Shown: positions 35,838-44,891, counted from the stretch's first letter. The stretch: DNA of 60,584 nucleotides from Reinekea blandensis MED297 (GCF_000153185.1 NZ_CH724150.1:131584-192167); one strand, 5' to 3'. The notes: generated by a model not told the origin, from the letters alone. Numbers and translations are program-made.

Positions 35838-36974
35838 ATGGCTGAACAAGATACATCACAAGAAAAAACAGAGGAACCCACGCCCAGGAAACTGGAAAAG
35901 GCGAAAGAAGATGGGGACATTGCCCGATCGAAAGAGCTTAATACCAGTGCCATTCTGATTGTCTCGGCGATTTGTTTTCTGGTGTTTGGTCGCATGATGG
36001 GAACAACCATGATGCGGATTATGGAATTCTGTTTCTCGTTTGATCCGAGAGCCAGCTGGGATGTCATTGTTGCCGGCGAATACGTATCCGTCGTGGCCGG
36101 TGAAGCTTTGCTCAGCATCGTACCTTTGTTTGGTTTTTTACTGTTGGCTGCGCTCTTTGCGCCTATTGGACTGGGTGGGTGGAATTTTTCGACAAAGGCC
36201 CTTGCACCTAAAGGTTCGCGAATGAACCCTTTAAGCGGTATCAAACGCATGTTCTCAATGAACTCACTGGTTGAGCTGTTGAAGGGGTGGGGCAAGGTCA
36301 TTGTTGTGGCCACGGCGGCCATTCTGGTGCTGATCAGTTTAAAAAATGAGTTCTTATCGATGGTCTTCCAACCGACGGAAAGTGCTATCACACATGCGGT
36401 GGAAGTCATTGCGTGGTCATTCTTACTGCTGGCGGCCAGTACCGTTTTGATCGCTATTGTCGACATTCCCTTTCAGATCTACAGCCATACGAAAAAGCTT
36501 CGTATGACGATGCAGGAGATAAAAGAAGAATACAAAAACACGGAAGGTAAGCCGGAAGTCAAAGCGAAAATAAAGCAGTTGCAACGCGAAATGGCGAACC
36601 GCCGGATGATGAGCGATGTGCCGGAAGCCGACGTTATCATCACCAACCCAACCCATTATGCCGTGGCCCTGAAATACGATCCGAACGCCATGCCTGCGCC
36701 GTTGATGGTAGCGAAAGGTGTCGATGAAGTGGCGTTTAAAATTCGTGAAATCGGTCAGGAGTACGACGTGCCCGTGTTGGAAATGCCGGCACTCGCCCGA
36801 TCTATTTACCACCACACCCGAATCGGTGATGAAATTCCCGAGGGTCTCTATGTCGCGGTTGCCCAGGTACTGGCATACATTTACCAGATCGATCAATGGC
36901 AGAAGGGCAATATGAAACAACGTCCACCGAAACCTCAGACACCAATTCCGGATGATCTGCGCGCAGACGAGTAA
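35838..36974 (+). CDS. flhB: Flagellar export switch protein FlhB
   Basis: 378 residues: a charged start (EKTEEPTPRKLEKAKEDG), four membrane helices and the cytoplasmic autocleavage domain with NPTH at residues 270-273 in VIITNPTHYAVALKY. Cleavage after that Asn switches export from rod/hook to filament proteins with FliK. CAGGAAG precedes the ATG. It is the last flagellar gene in the block; flhA and flhF, which commonly follow, are absent and leftward genes begin 31 bp downstream. Confidence 0.95.
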   Translation: MAEQDTSQEKTEEPTPRKLEKAKEDGDIARSKELNTSAILIVSAICFLVFGRMMGTTMMRIMEFCFSFDPRASWDVIVAGEYVSVVAGEALLSIVPLFGFLLLAALFAPIGLGGWNFSTKALAPKGSRMNPLSGIKRMFSMNSLVELLKGWGKVIVVATAAILVLISLKNEFLSMVFQPTESAITHAVEVIAWSFLLLAASTVLIAIVDIPFQIYSHTKKLRMTMQEIKEEYKNTEGKPEVKAKIKQLQREMANRRMMSDVPEADVIITNPTHYAVALKYDPNAMPAPLMVAKGVDEVAFKIREIGQEYDVPVLEMPALARSIYHHTRIGDEIPEGLYVAVAQVLAYIYQIDQWQKGNMKQRPPKPQTPIPDDLRADE

Positions 36975-37005
36975 TAACGCCGAAGGAAATCATTTAAATG
37001 GTCGG

Positions 37006-37710
37006 TTAGTTCACCAGCTTATGAATCAACCACGCGAGACCGAACAGCGGCGGTTGATGAAACAGATAGATCAGTAAACTGTGTCGGCTGATAAACTGCA
37101 CCGGTCGTTCTAGTGGCCCTAAAGGCAACGCTGAAAAACCAAAAAAGCGTTGTTGTCCGAGCCAGATACCTATCAGCACCATGCCCACCCAGGGAATGAG
37201 CCTGGTTAAGTCTTGTGTGCCTTTGGGCAGGTTTAACGGGTCGTTGAATGCTACCCAAAGAGGGTGAAGGTTAAACCAAGGCGTGAGATTGTACAGCAGG
37301 AATACGCTGACACCGATCGTCAACGCCAGTGCTGGGCGACGCACGAATGGCAACGCCAAAACAGAAGCCACGGTGATAAAATGCAGTACACCAAACCAGA
37401 CCCAGCTACGCGGGTACATGAGCAGTGTCGAAATGGAAATGATCAAAGCGCCGGCGGCTATTTTGGCCTCTCGCCACCAAAACTTCCGCCATCGAATGGT
37501 TGGGTAGTGCGCAAGATACAGACCGGCACCCACTGATGTAAAAAACAAGGTAACAATCAGGAATCGGAACCAGGTAAAAAAACCGCCGTTCATCTCGAAA
37601 GTCAGAAAACCAAAAACACTCAAGTCGTAGCAGAAGTGGAAAATGGCCATCAGTATTACCGCGATACCGCGGAATTGATCAATCAGTATGAGGCGGTTGC
37701 TGATACCCAT
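37006..37710 (-). CDS. Heparan-alpha-glucosaminide N-acetyltransferase-like membrane protein (DUF1624)
   Basis: 234 residues with six or seven membrane helices. RLILIDQFRGIAVILMAIFHFCYD is characteristic of this family, with the conserved His in the first helices, then HSLLIYLFHQPPLF near the end. Such inner-membrane proteins are thought to move acyl groups to sugars across the membrane; the bacterial substrate is not known. It is the first of three leftward genes facing flhB. Family is clear, function is not. Confidence 0.75.
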   Translation of the reverse strand: MGISNRLILIDQFRGIAVILMAIFHFCYDLSVFGFLTFEMNGGFFTWFRFLIVTLFFTSVGAGLYLAHYPTIRWRKFWWREAKIAAGALIISISTLLMYPRSWVWFGVLHFITVASVLALPFVRRPALALTIGVSVFLLYNLTPWFNLHPLWVAFNDPLNLPKGTQDLTRLIPWVGMVLIGIWLGQQRFFGFSALPLGPLERPVQFISRHSLLIYLFHQPPLFGLAWLIHKLVN

Positions 37711-37755
37711 GGACTTAGTCAGCTAGAAAGTTGGCCCGGATTAAAGCGCATAGTG

Positions 37756-38298
37756 CTAAAAGGCGTCAACCTGAGTACCTGCATTAATTGGCTGAATTGG
37801 TACGTAATGAAGTTGATGATGCGGCCGGTTCACGTTCCACGCGAGTTGATGCCTGAGGATCGAAGAAGGACTGCGCCAACTGGATTTCAGTAGCACACGA
37901 TCAGACGCCAGTTCATTAGCGATTTCTGTAGAGCTGAGTTGGCTGGACGCGTCGGCAGAATCCCGATAGAGGAGTTCATCCGTATTGGGTGGCCCAAACT
38001 GATCCGAAATCAGCGTTTTCACGGTTTGATAGTGTTCATAAGCCCGTTGGGAGTTCATGGGCTGAAGAGGACGGAATAAAAAGCGTCCTTCAGTGAGCTG
38101 TCCGTTAGTAAACTGATACACGATTCTGGTTTCGTCGATTCCGGGTAGGGTAACCGAGTAAATCAGATAATCGTCGACGCCGAATGGGGTTAGATTGGTG
38201 CGCGTTTCCAGTGCTTTGACTTCATCGGGCGTCATCCCCCAATCGGCCACGCCAAAGTCTGCAGCAATAGCCATCGCTGCGAGTAGCCAGAGTGCCAT
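37756..38298 (-). CDS. Uncharacterised exported protein
   Basis: 180 residues from the ATG behind AGGG. A short hydrophobic N terminus (MALWLLAAMAIAADFG) looks like a signal peptide. The mature part has ADFGVADWGMTPDEVKALE near its start, a pattern seen in small periplasmic proteins of unknown role, and an RSPSSILRH end. An in-frame GTG/ATG at 38352/38349 would add 17-18 residues and overlap the upstream gene by ~30 bp. I do not recognise a function. Confidence 0.55.
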   Translation of the reverse strand: MALWLLAAMAIAADFGVADWGMTPDEVKALETRTNLTPFGVDDYLIYSVTLPGIDETRIVYQFTNGQLTEGRFLFRPLQPMNSQRAYEHYQTVKTLISDQFGPPNTDELLYRDSADASSQLSSTEIANELASDRVLLKSSWRSPSSILRHQLAWNVNRPHHQLHYVPIQPINAGTQVDAF

Positions 38299-38320
38299 GA
38301 TCCGGCACCCTGTTTTCAGA

Positions 38321-38656
38321 TTAGGAATTGAACAGATCGAGTAGCTCATCACCAGATAACCGATTGAAATCTTTCAGAGTCTTCTCTGGTTTATCGGCCG
38401 GTTTTGCCACACCTTTGGCGTTTTCTTCGGCTTTTTTCAATCGTTGTTTGACTGACTGAATGCCAGAGGTTGTGTCCTTTATCTGGTTTTCTTCCAGAAA
38501 CCGTTGATAGGCCGATTTCTGGCGTTTTTTATGTTTGCTCAACCGGTTATGAGAGGGTATCTTGCCTTTCTCTCCCTGTTTGATGAAGTCTTTCTTTGAA
38601 CCGGTTTTAACGCCGATTTTGTCTTTCATCGTGCGGGATTTCTTTTTGCGTGCCAT
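38321..38656 (-). CDS. Small basic uncharacterised protein
   Basis: 111 residues. The first half is Lys/Arg-rich (ARKKKSRTMKDKIGVKTGSK), the second half helical and charged, ending in LSGDELLDLFNS. No membrane segment or catalytic motif is seen. It may bind nucleic acid or the ribosome; an analogy with small basic GTPase-associated proteins such as YihI is too weak to use as a name. It shares its orientation with the exported-protein gene downstream. Confidence 0.55.
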   Translation of the reverse strand: MARKKKSRTMKDKIGVKTGSKKDFIKQGEKGKIPSHNRLSKHKKRQKSAYQRFLEENQIKDTTSGIQSVKQRLKKAEENAKGVAKPADKPEKTLKDFNRLSGDELLDLFNS

Positions 38657-38821
38657 GGGTAAACCTGTTTGCCAGAGGGTTGAACGCTGTGAATATCGCA
38701 GATTACAGAGTCGGATTTCGTCCGGTCAGTAACATCGGATGCAGGATCGCTGATTTGTCTGCGATTTAATACAGCCACTGAGTATAGCGAAAATACATTT
38801 AAAAAGATTGGGGAATTTTGT

Positions 38822-39856
38822 ATGGAAATGCGTCAATTAGGCCGTACAGACCTGAAGGTTTCAAAGCTTTGTCTGGGCACCATGACCTGGGGTGAGCAGA
38901 ACACTGAAACCGAAGCTCACGAACAGATGGATCTCGCCTTAGACCGTGGCATTAACTTCTTTGACGCTGCCGAGATGTACCCGGTTCCTCCTCGACCGGA
39001 AACTCAGGGGTTGACCGAGCGATATATCGGGACCTGGTTTGCTAAAACGGGTAAGCGAGATCAGGTGGTTTTGGCCACAAAAATTGCATCAACCGGTATG
39101 GACTATATCCGTCCGGACTCGAATCTCAGGGCGGAGCAGATTGTAGAGGCCGTGGATAAGAGTCTGCAGAGGTTACAAACTGACTATATCGATCTTTACC
39201 AACTGCATTGGCCGAGTCGGTCGACGAACTACTTTGGTCAGCTGGGTTATCGGTACCCGCAGCCACAGTCACAGGAGGTGTCGATCGAAGAAACTCTGAC
39301 GGCCTGTGATCGCCTGGTTCGCGCCGGAAAAATCCGACATGTAGGACTTTCCAATGAGACTCCCTGGGGTGTTGCAAGGTTTCTGCAAACCGCCGAGTCA
39401 GAAGGGTTGGCACGGGTGGTATCCATTCAAAACCCATACAGCCTGTTGAATCGCACGTTTGAAGTGGGTCTGGCTGAGTTTTCGCATCGCGAATCGGTGG
39501 GGTTGTTGGCTTACTCACCGTTGGGGATGGGGGTTTTAACTGGGAAATATCGTCATGGTGCCAAGCCTCAAGGCGCCCGATTGTCGATGTTTACCCGTTT
39601 TCAGCGCTACAGCACGGAACTAGCGACGAAAACCACTGAACGATACCTGCAAATCGCCGATCACTACAGCATGAAGCCGGCGCAAATGGCATTGTCGTTC
39701 GTCACTGAACAACCGTTTGTGACGTCGAACATCATTGGAGCGACCACTCTGGATCAGTTATCTGAGAATATCGACAGTGCCGACCTGATTCTGCCGGAAG
39801 CCGTATTAAAGGCGATTGAGGCCATTCACAGCGAACAGCCAAATCCTTGCCCATAA
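38822..39856 (+). CDS. tas: NADP(H)-dependent aldo-keto reductase Tas
   Basis: 344 residues, a TIM-barrel aldo/keto reductase. DAAEMYPVPPRPETQGLTE contains the catalytic Tyr region exactly as in E. coli Tas. LQTDYIDLYQLHWP carries the catalytic His, SIQNPYSLLNR is family-conserved, and ILGATTLDQLSENI is the cofactor end. It reduces aldehydes or ketones with NADPH; the natural substrate is not known. It stands alone, with no operon partner on its strand. Confidence 0.9.
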   Translation: MEMRQLGRTDLKVSKLCLGTMTWGEQNTETEAHEQMDLALDRGINFFDAAEMYPVPPRPETQGLTERYIGTWFAKTGKRDQVVLATKIASTGMDYIRPDSNLRAEQIVEAVDKSLQRLQTDYIDLYQLHWPSRSTNYFGQLGYRYPQPQSQEVSIEETLTACDRLVRAGKIRHVGLSNETPWGVARFLQTAESEGLARVVSIQNPYSLLNRTFEVGLAEFSHRESVGLLAYSPLGMGVLTGKYRHGAKPQGARLSMFTRFQRYSTELATKTTERYLQIADHYSMKPAQMALSFVTEQPFVTSNIIGATTLDQLSENIDSADLILPEAVLKAIEAIHSEQPNPCP

Positions 39857-39873
39857 AACGGGTTTACTTCGCC

Positions 39874-40143
39874 TCAGGTGCTTAGTTTGAGGCCAATCCG
39901 GGTGTCGCTCACCCGGACGACCTCGGCGGAAACCTTAGGGGCCGGCATCGGCAAGCCTTTGACCTGAGCGCTGAGCATCTGTCCTTCCTGCCACTCATGA
40001 GTTGTCTGCAGAGGCAGGTTGATGCCGATACCTCCGTCTGAAATGTCCCAGGTCTCGACAGCCAGTGAATCGCCGTTTGGAAATGTCAGCTCTACGGTTA
40101 ACTGAATCGGTGTACGGGGGTGTTCACGTTTTTCACGGCCCAT
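39874..40143 (-). CDS. PilZ-domain c-di-GMP-binding protein
   Basis: 89 residues, a lone PilZ domain. The RxxxR motif is in EKREHPRTP (residues 4-12) and the D/NxSxxG motif in WDISDGGIGINL. Both are needed for c-di-GMP binding, so the site looks intact. It probably acts as a diguanylate sensor with a separate partner. It lies leftward, 27 bp after gloB, and could be co-transcribed with it. Target unknown. Confidence 0.87.
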   Translation of the reverse strand: MGREKREHPRTPIQLTVELTFPNGDSLAVETWDISDGGIGINLPLQTTHEWQEGQMLSAQVKGLPMPAPKVSAEVVRVSDTRIGLKLST

Positions 40144-40170
40144 TTTGTTTGGTTGTCCTTTTTTTGGAAG

Positions 40171-40947
40171 TTACCACTGATCACGGCGTGACCGGAGTTC
40201 AAAGAAGCGCTCCTTCTGGGTCAGGTGCGTGAAGTCGTCATGGTTCTCGATCCAGTCAGCTTGCAGGCTTAAAAATGGATTGTAACGGTATTCATCGGCC
40301 AGCCGCATCACCGATCGTGTGTCCGGTGTCTGTTTATCCACGGTGTCGAGAGTCGTTCGGGCAGGTTCGCAGTCAGGGAAATGGTTCAGAACAAACTTGA
40401 GATTGGTGCAAATGTAATCATGTCCCGGAAACAGTCGTGTTTGTGGTCGGAGCAGGGACTTGAGTCGATCGACCGTCTGGTAAAGTTCACTGACGTTTCC
40501 AGAGCGGGTATTCCCAACACCGGCGTTAAACAGGGTGTCGGCACACACCAGAAAGTCCCGTTCAGATAGCTGAGGATCTTGGTATAAGAAAACGCCGTGA
40601 CCCGGCGTGTGACCAGGCGTCAGGTAGTGTGTCAGCGTCTCTTTGCCGAGCCGGACTTCCTGCCCGTCTTCCAGCCAGATATCCGACTCAAAGAGCCCGT
40701 TACAGGTCATTGGCGCGAAGCTTTTTGCTCCGGTTAGTTCTCGTAGTGAGTTCAGACCCCGAATGTGGTCGCCATGTTCATGCGTTAACCAGATCTGAAT
40801 GATCGTCAGCGAGTGTTTTTTGGCGATATCGACGATATGGTTCGCATCAAATGGGTCGATAGCCGCAGCCTGTTGCGTTGTGGGGCAGTAAACCAGATGA
40901 TTGTAGTTTGCCAGTGAATTTGGCACATAGGTTCGGATAATTTCCAT
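40171..40947 (-). CDS. gloB: Hydroxyacylglutathione hydrolase (glyoxalase II)
   Basis: 258 residues, the standard length. The metallo-beta-lactamase motif THEHGDHIRG binds the two metals, followed by TPGHTPGHGVFLY, CADTLFNAGVG and FPGHDYICTN; the C-terminal HAGH domain ends in FFELRSRRDQW. It hydrolyses S-lactoylglutathione to lactate and glutathione, the second step of methylglyoxal detoxification. The start is MEIIRTY, with AGG upstream; an earlier in-frame start adds seven residues. Confidence 0.92.
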   Translation of the reverse strand: MEIIRTYVPNSLANYNHLVYCPTTQQAAAIDPFDANHIVDIAKKHSLTIIQIWLTHEHGDHIRGLNSLRELTGAKSFAPMTCNGLFESDIWLEDGQEVRLGKETLTHYLTPGHTPGHGVFLYQDPQLSERDFLVCADTLFNAGVGNTRSGNVSELYQTVDRLKSLLRPQTRLFPGHDYICTNLKFVLNHFPDCEPARTTLDTVDKQTPDTRSVMRLADEYRYNPFLSLQADWIENHDDFTHLTQKERFFELRSRRDQW

Positions 40948-41010
40948 GATGCAGAGACCTGTTATCATCGGATGAGTGATTGGTAAGGCAGTTTAGGGGT
41001 AATTAATTTC

Positions 41011-41811
41011 ATGGTGAAGATGTTAGCGGTGATTTCCCCCGCAAAAACACTGGATTTTGACAACGAAGCACCCGTCGAAACCGTCACAGACTATCGTTTA
41101 GCTGACGAAGCTCAAGCGCTGGTCGAAGTGATGAAGCAAAAATCGACCGCGGATTTAAAAAAGATGATGAAGCTGTCGGATAAACTGGCCCAGTTGAATG
41201 TGGACCGGTTTCAGCATTGGACGCCTGAAATGACGGCGTCTAACAGCAAGGCGGCACTGTTTGCATTCAAGGGTGACGTCTATACCGGGCTCAGCGCTGA
41301 AACGCTGACTGAACCGCAGATTCATGAGTCCCAGAACAGAGTTCGTATTCTGTCTGGTTTGTACGGTTTATTACGACCACTCGACCGGATTCAGCCCTAT
41401 CGTCTGGAAATGGGTACTCGGGTATCCACCGACGCTGGTAAAAACCTTTATGAGTTCTGGGGACCTAAGATCACCGATTTGCTGAACGTGGATCTGGAAG
41501 GATCGGGTGCTGGTGCGCTGCTGAACCTGGCATCGGAAGAGTACTTTAAAGCTGTAAAGACCGATCAGATAATCTGTCCGATCATCACGCCGGTGTTCAA
41601 AGATGAAAAGAATGGGCAATACAAAATCATTTCGTTTTACGCGAAGAAAGCCCGGGGGATGATGGTACGCTATCTGCTGGAAGAACAGCCAAAAAACTTG
41701 GAAGACCTGAAAACATTCAATTATGCTGGCTATCAGTATTCGGAAGCCGATTCCAGCGAGACCCAATGGGTGTTTAAACGTCCCGAGTCGGCTGCAAACA
41801 CTAATAAGTGA
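41011..41811 (+). CDS. yaaA: Peroxide stress protein YaaA
   Basis: 266 residues. MLAVISPAKTLDFD is the YaaA/UPF0246 N terminus, with FKGDVYTGL, RILSGLYGLLRPLD and FYAKKARGMMVRY. In E. coli YaaA lowers free iron and limits hydroxyl-radical damage during peroxide stress. ATG 41011 has GGGGT upstream; ATG 41020 would give the family-typical start. It lies 11 bp before a lipoprotein gene. Confidence 0.92.
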   Translation: MVKMLAVISPAKTLDFDNEAPVETVTDYRLADEAQALVEVMKQKSTADLKKMMKLSDKLAQLNVDRFQHWTPEMTASNSKAALFAFKGDVYTGLSAETLTEPQIHESQNRVRILSGLYGLLRPLDRIQPYRLEMGTRVSTDAGKNLYEFWGPKITDLLNVDLEGSGAGALLNLASEEYFKAVKTDQIICPIITPVFKDEKNGQYKIISFYAKKARGMMVRYLLEEQPKNLEDLKTFNYAGYQYSEADSSETQWVFKRPESAANTNK

Positions 41812-41822
41812 AGGAACCAGTT

Positions 41823-42410
41823 ATGAGAGACTCTGTTCGTGTTCTGACCCGTTGGGTCATGCTGTTGTCAGTGGTTTGGGTGTTTGTCGGGTGTGCGCAG
41901 CTATCCCCCCAGCAAGTGCGTTTTTCCCCGAGTCTGGAAACTGACCAACTGATCACCGGCAACGGCACCGCCAGCCTGATCGTCGAGGACAAGCGCGCCG
42001 ATAAGGTTATCGGGCATCGCGGTGGTGTGTACGAAGATACGTCGGTTATTGTACCGGAGCGGCCGTTGACAGCGGTGATTGAGGAAATGGCACTGCAGGT
42101 GATGGCCCAGGCGGGCGTAGAAATATCCACGGCCTTTCCGGACTATGATGTTGCGATTCAGTTAGACAAACTGTCCTACATGACTGAAAACCGAAACGCG
42201 AGCATTAAGCGCACGACGGCGGCTGCAGCCATCAGTATTCGTGTACGTCGGGATAATACAACTTTTGAGAACGGATACTCTACGACCCAGTACATTGAGA
42301 CTGTGGGTTATCCGAGCGAAGAAAAAAATGAAGAGCTGTTGAACAATGTCTTTGAATCCGTTCTGCAGCGTATGTTCAGCGACCCGGAACTGGATGTATT
42401 TATCGAATAA
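41823..42410 (+). CDS. YajG-family outer-membrane lipoprotein
   Basis: 195 residues. The signal ends in a lipobox around WVFVGCAQ. The mature part has SLETDQLITGNGTASLIVEDKRADKVIGHRGG, split by typical YajG residues, then EDTSVIV. GAAGGAAC precedes ATG 41823. YajG-like lipoproteins are of unknown role. The gene probably shares a transcript with yaaA. Confidence 0.78.
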   Translation: MRDSVRVLTRWVMLLSVVWVFVGCAQLSPQQVRFSPSLETDQLITGNGTASLIVEDKRADKVIGHRGGVYEDTSVIVPERPLTAVIEEMALQVMAQAGVEISTAFPDYDVAIQLDKLSYMTENRNASIKRTTAAAAISIRVRRDNTTFENGYSTTQYIETVGYPSEEKNEELLNNVFESVLQRMFSDPELDVFIE

Positions 42411-42421
42411 GACGTTTGATT

Positions 42422-42454
42422 ACCGACGAGCAGGAACTTCCTGCTCCTGTCGGT
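42422..42454. terminator. Long stem-loop between convergent genes
   Basis: ACCGAC-GAGCAGGAA-C-TTCCTGCTC-CT-GTCGGT folds with a perfect 9-bp inner stem and 6-bp outer stem. There is no T-run on either side, so it may be an mRNA-stabilising hairpin or a Rho-type barrier and not an intrinsic terminator. Confidence 0.5.
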
Positions 42455-42475
42455 GCGTTGGACGATTTCGTGGAA

Positions 42476-43381
42476 TCAGAGATCGTCAAGCTTGTTTTCA
42501 TCAAAGTAACTGGCCATAAAATCGACAAACGCCCGGCTCTTTGCTGACAGATAACGATTTTCCGGATACACCACATGAATGGTTCGCACCGGGAAGTGAA
42601 TATCCGGCAGAATATGAACCAGCTTTCCGGAGTCCAGGTGTTCCCGAATCATATACACGGGCAGGGCAGCCAGCCCCATGCCGTTTAAGGCTGCTTCGCA
42701 TAAGGTGTCGAGATCGTTCACGGTAAAACGGCGATCCTTGTTACTCAACCCTGCCTCTTTGATGAACCGTTTGATCCAGCGCGGCTCGGCAAAATCAATG
42801 CCCGACACCATTAAGATGAAATGATTGACGAGTTCATTCAGCGCTTCTGGCTGGCCATGCTCTGCCAGGTATTCTTTTGATCCGACCAGAATCACTTTTT
42901 GTCGTGCGACTGGCCGTGCAACAAGGCGGCTGTCCTGCAGTGAACCCAGGTGAATCGCGAGATCGATCCCCTCTCTGACCAGATCCAGGCCTTTATCGGC
43001 TAAGGTCAGATCAAAGTTGACATCGGGGTACTGCTCTAAGAACTGTGCGAAGATTTTCATCAACATGGCGCGCCCGAAGGTCGGCGTGGCTGAAATTTTC
43101 AGCGTGCCTCTTGGGCTGGTTTCCAGATCCTTTACCATGTGTTCGGCTTCTTCCAGATCCTCCAGAAGCCGGCTACAGCGGTTAAAGAACAACTGCCCGG
43201 CTTCGGTTGGGCTGACCGAACGCGTTGTACGGTTCAGTAAACGAACCCCCAATCGATCTTCGAGCAAGCTGATTTGCTTACTGACGGCTGATGGCGTGAG
43301 ACCGAGCTGGTGAGCGGCGTTGGTGAAATTGTTGGCTTTAACAACGGTGGTGAAGATGATCAGAGAGTCCAATCGGGCCAT
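42476..43381 (-). CDS. LysR-family transcriptional regulator
   Basis: 301 residues. The winged HTH is at the N terminus (AAHQLGLTPSAVSKQISLLEDRLGVRLLNRTTR). The effector domain is of the CrgA/DhcR-like group (LVARPVARQKVILVGSKEYL, ALPVYMIREHL). No metabolic gene is divergent at close range to suggest a ligand; the next gene on the other strand starts 348 bp away. An 8-bp inverted repeat at 43431-43454 is a likely own operator. Confidence 0.88.
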   Translation of the reverse strand: MARLDSLIIFTTVVKANNFTNAAHQLGLTPSAVSKQISLLEDRLGVRLLNRTTRSVSPTEAGQLFFNRCSRLLEDLEEAEHMVKDLETSPRGTLKISATPTFGRAMLMKIFAQFLEQYPDVNFDLTLADKGLDLVREGIDLAIHLGSLQDSRLVARPVARQKVILVGSKEYLAEHGQPEALNELVNHFILMVSGIDFAEPRWIKRFIKEAGLSNKDRRFTVNDLDTLCEAALNGMGLAALPVYMIREHLDSGKLVHILPDIHFPVRTIHVVYPENRYLSAKSRAFVDFMASYFDENKLDDL

Positions 43382-43430
43382 GAGATCTGTCCTGAATCCA
43401 TGTTTTGCACAAATGATAGAGTTTCAATAG

Positions 43431-43454
43431 TCATTAATCCAGACATATTAATGA
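43431..43454. promoter_or_regulatory. Candidate LysR operator
   Basis: TCATTAAT (43431-43438) and ATTAATGA (43447-43454) form a perfect inverted repeat with an 8-bp gap and contain a T-N11-A arrangement. It lies 50 bp upstream of the lysR start. The rest of the 347-bp gap (43382-43728) has weak hairpins (ACCCGG/CCGGGT, CACTCG/CGAGTG) and no coding frame I accept. Confidence 0.5.
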
Positions 43455-43728
43455 GTCATTTTCCATAATATTGCTCGTTTTTAACAGGTTTACATAACCG
43501 GAAGGTCATTGACCCGGTTTTGGTAGGCTGGTTGCCGGGTAGGTTCACTCGGTATAACTCGGCGAGTGCCACTAAATGCAGACGGATGCAGTTTACAAAA
43601 AGTCACGCAAAATCGCTTCAGAACGAGGCAAGCCGGCCGTTAACCCCACTGTTCAACAATAGTAGGTTTTGGATGCACTCCCTGAGTGTGCGGCGTATCC
43701 AGCCCAACCGGTTACAGAGGAGAAGCCC

Positions 43729-44796
43729 ATGATACCCGGAATGCCTGCCACAGCGTCACAGTGGAGTTATTCAAGCACGTACAGTCGGTACGAGAGCCAG
43801 TCTTATCAGAAACTGGATCAACCACCAGTGTCGACTCAAGGTGCAGCAAAAACCGAAAATGCAAACGATGCCGAAGCAACGTCGGCTGCACAGAATTTTA
43901 ATGTGGATGCCTTGGTTGATAAAATCTGGAGCTTCGCCAGCGAGCGAATCGCAAAGGCAAAGGCCGATGGTGCCAGTGAGGAAGAGCTGGCTTCGCTTTG
44001 GGAAGCCGCCGAGAAAGGGGTAGAGCAGGGGTTTTCTGAAGCTCGGGATGTATTGTCGGCGATGGGCGAAGACAGCGACGAACTCACGATGAAAATCGAC
44101 TCAGCATACGGTCAGTTGATGGATAAGTTGGGAGAGCGCAATCTGGATGACGCAGAGTCATCAGGTTCTGCTCAATCGACTGAACCCGCCGCGACGCGCA
44201 ATAACGCTGTCGTCGATCGAATGATCCAGATGCAACAGTATGAGCGGCAGACGTTCAGCCTGGACCTGAAAACGTCTGAGGGCGATGTCATCCAGATTCG
44301 GGCCGTCAATGAAAACGCGGCTTCATTGTCTGACAGTCGATTTGGCCGTCAGGCATCGACACAGTGGAGCAGTGTCGAAATGGGTGGGTACAGCCTAATG
44401 GTGAAAGGTGACCTGAACGAGCAGGAAATGGAAGATCTGGACGCACTGCTCGGCGAAGTAAACGAGCTGGCCGAGGAGTTCTACAATGGCGATTATCAGA
44501 CTGCATTTTCCATGGCTAAAGATCTGAACATCGATGGCACCACACTGAAATCCCTGAACCTGTCCATGCAGGAAGTCGAGCAGAAAGCCGCCAGCGTTTA
44601 TGCGGAAACCGCAGGCGAGACGACGCGGCTGCCGCGTGGTTTAGAACCCTTACAGCAATACGCCGAAAAACTGATGCAAGCACAGGAGAAATGGCAGGAA
44701 CGCTTTGAAGCGCCCAGCGAGTTCCTGAAAACCCTCGGTAATCACCCAATGAATCGAGGTGAAATGCTGAGCGTGGCCGAACAGCTGATGATGTAA
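43729..44796 (+). CDS. DUF5610-like uncharacterised protein
   Basis: 355 residues without signal peptide or membrane helix. The N-terminal ~35 residues are Ser/Tyr/Gln-rich (SQWSYSSTYSRYESQSYQ). Residues ~65-150 (VDKIWSFASERIAKAKADG, EEELASLWEAAEKGVEQGF) resemble DUF5610. A second region near 175-260 (FSLDLKTSEGDVIQIRAV) is beta-rich. The end is helical. GAGGAGA is well placed before ATG 43729; a frame from 43669 is not. Function unknown. A strong terminator follows, so it is a single-gene unit. Confidence 0.65.
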   Translation: MIPGMPATASQWSYSSTYSRYESQSYQKLDQPPVSTQGAAKTENANDAEATSAAQNFNVDALVDKIWSFASERIAKAKADGASEEELASLWEAAEKGVEQGFSEARDVLSAMGEDSDELTMKIDSAYGQLMDKLGERNLDDAESSGSAQSTEPAATRNNAVVDRMIQMQQYERQTFSLDLKTSEGDVIQIRAVNENAASLSDSRFGRQASTQWSSVEMGGYSLMVKGDLNEQEMEDLDALLGEVNELAEEFYNGDYQTAFSMAKDLNIDGTTLKSLNLSMQEVEQKAASVYAETAGETTRLPRGLEPLQQYAEKLMQAQEKWQERFEAPSEFLKTLGNHPMNRGEMLSVAEQLMM

Positions 44797-44842
44797 TCCG
44801 AGTCAGATAAGGGTTAACTAGGTAATCCAGTTGAAGTCATCG

Positions 44843-44873
44843 AAAAAGCCGGGCAGCATAGCCCGGCTTTTTT
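44843..44873 (+). terminator. Rho-independent terminator
   Basis: GCCGGGC-AGCATA-GCCCGGC with A-run before and six T after; the symmetric flanks allow function on either strand. Confidence 0.92.
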
Positions 44874-44891
44874 AGTTAAGGAACTCCCACA

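Noticed and set aside
35759-36466. Leftward ORF of 235 codons
   Set aside because: Antisense to flhB with Ser/Thr/Met-rich composition; flhB is certain.
43600-43645. GCCGTTAA as a sigma-28 -10 before the DUF5610 gene
   Set aside because: The sequence 11 bp upstream matches only three of eight -35 bases.
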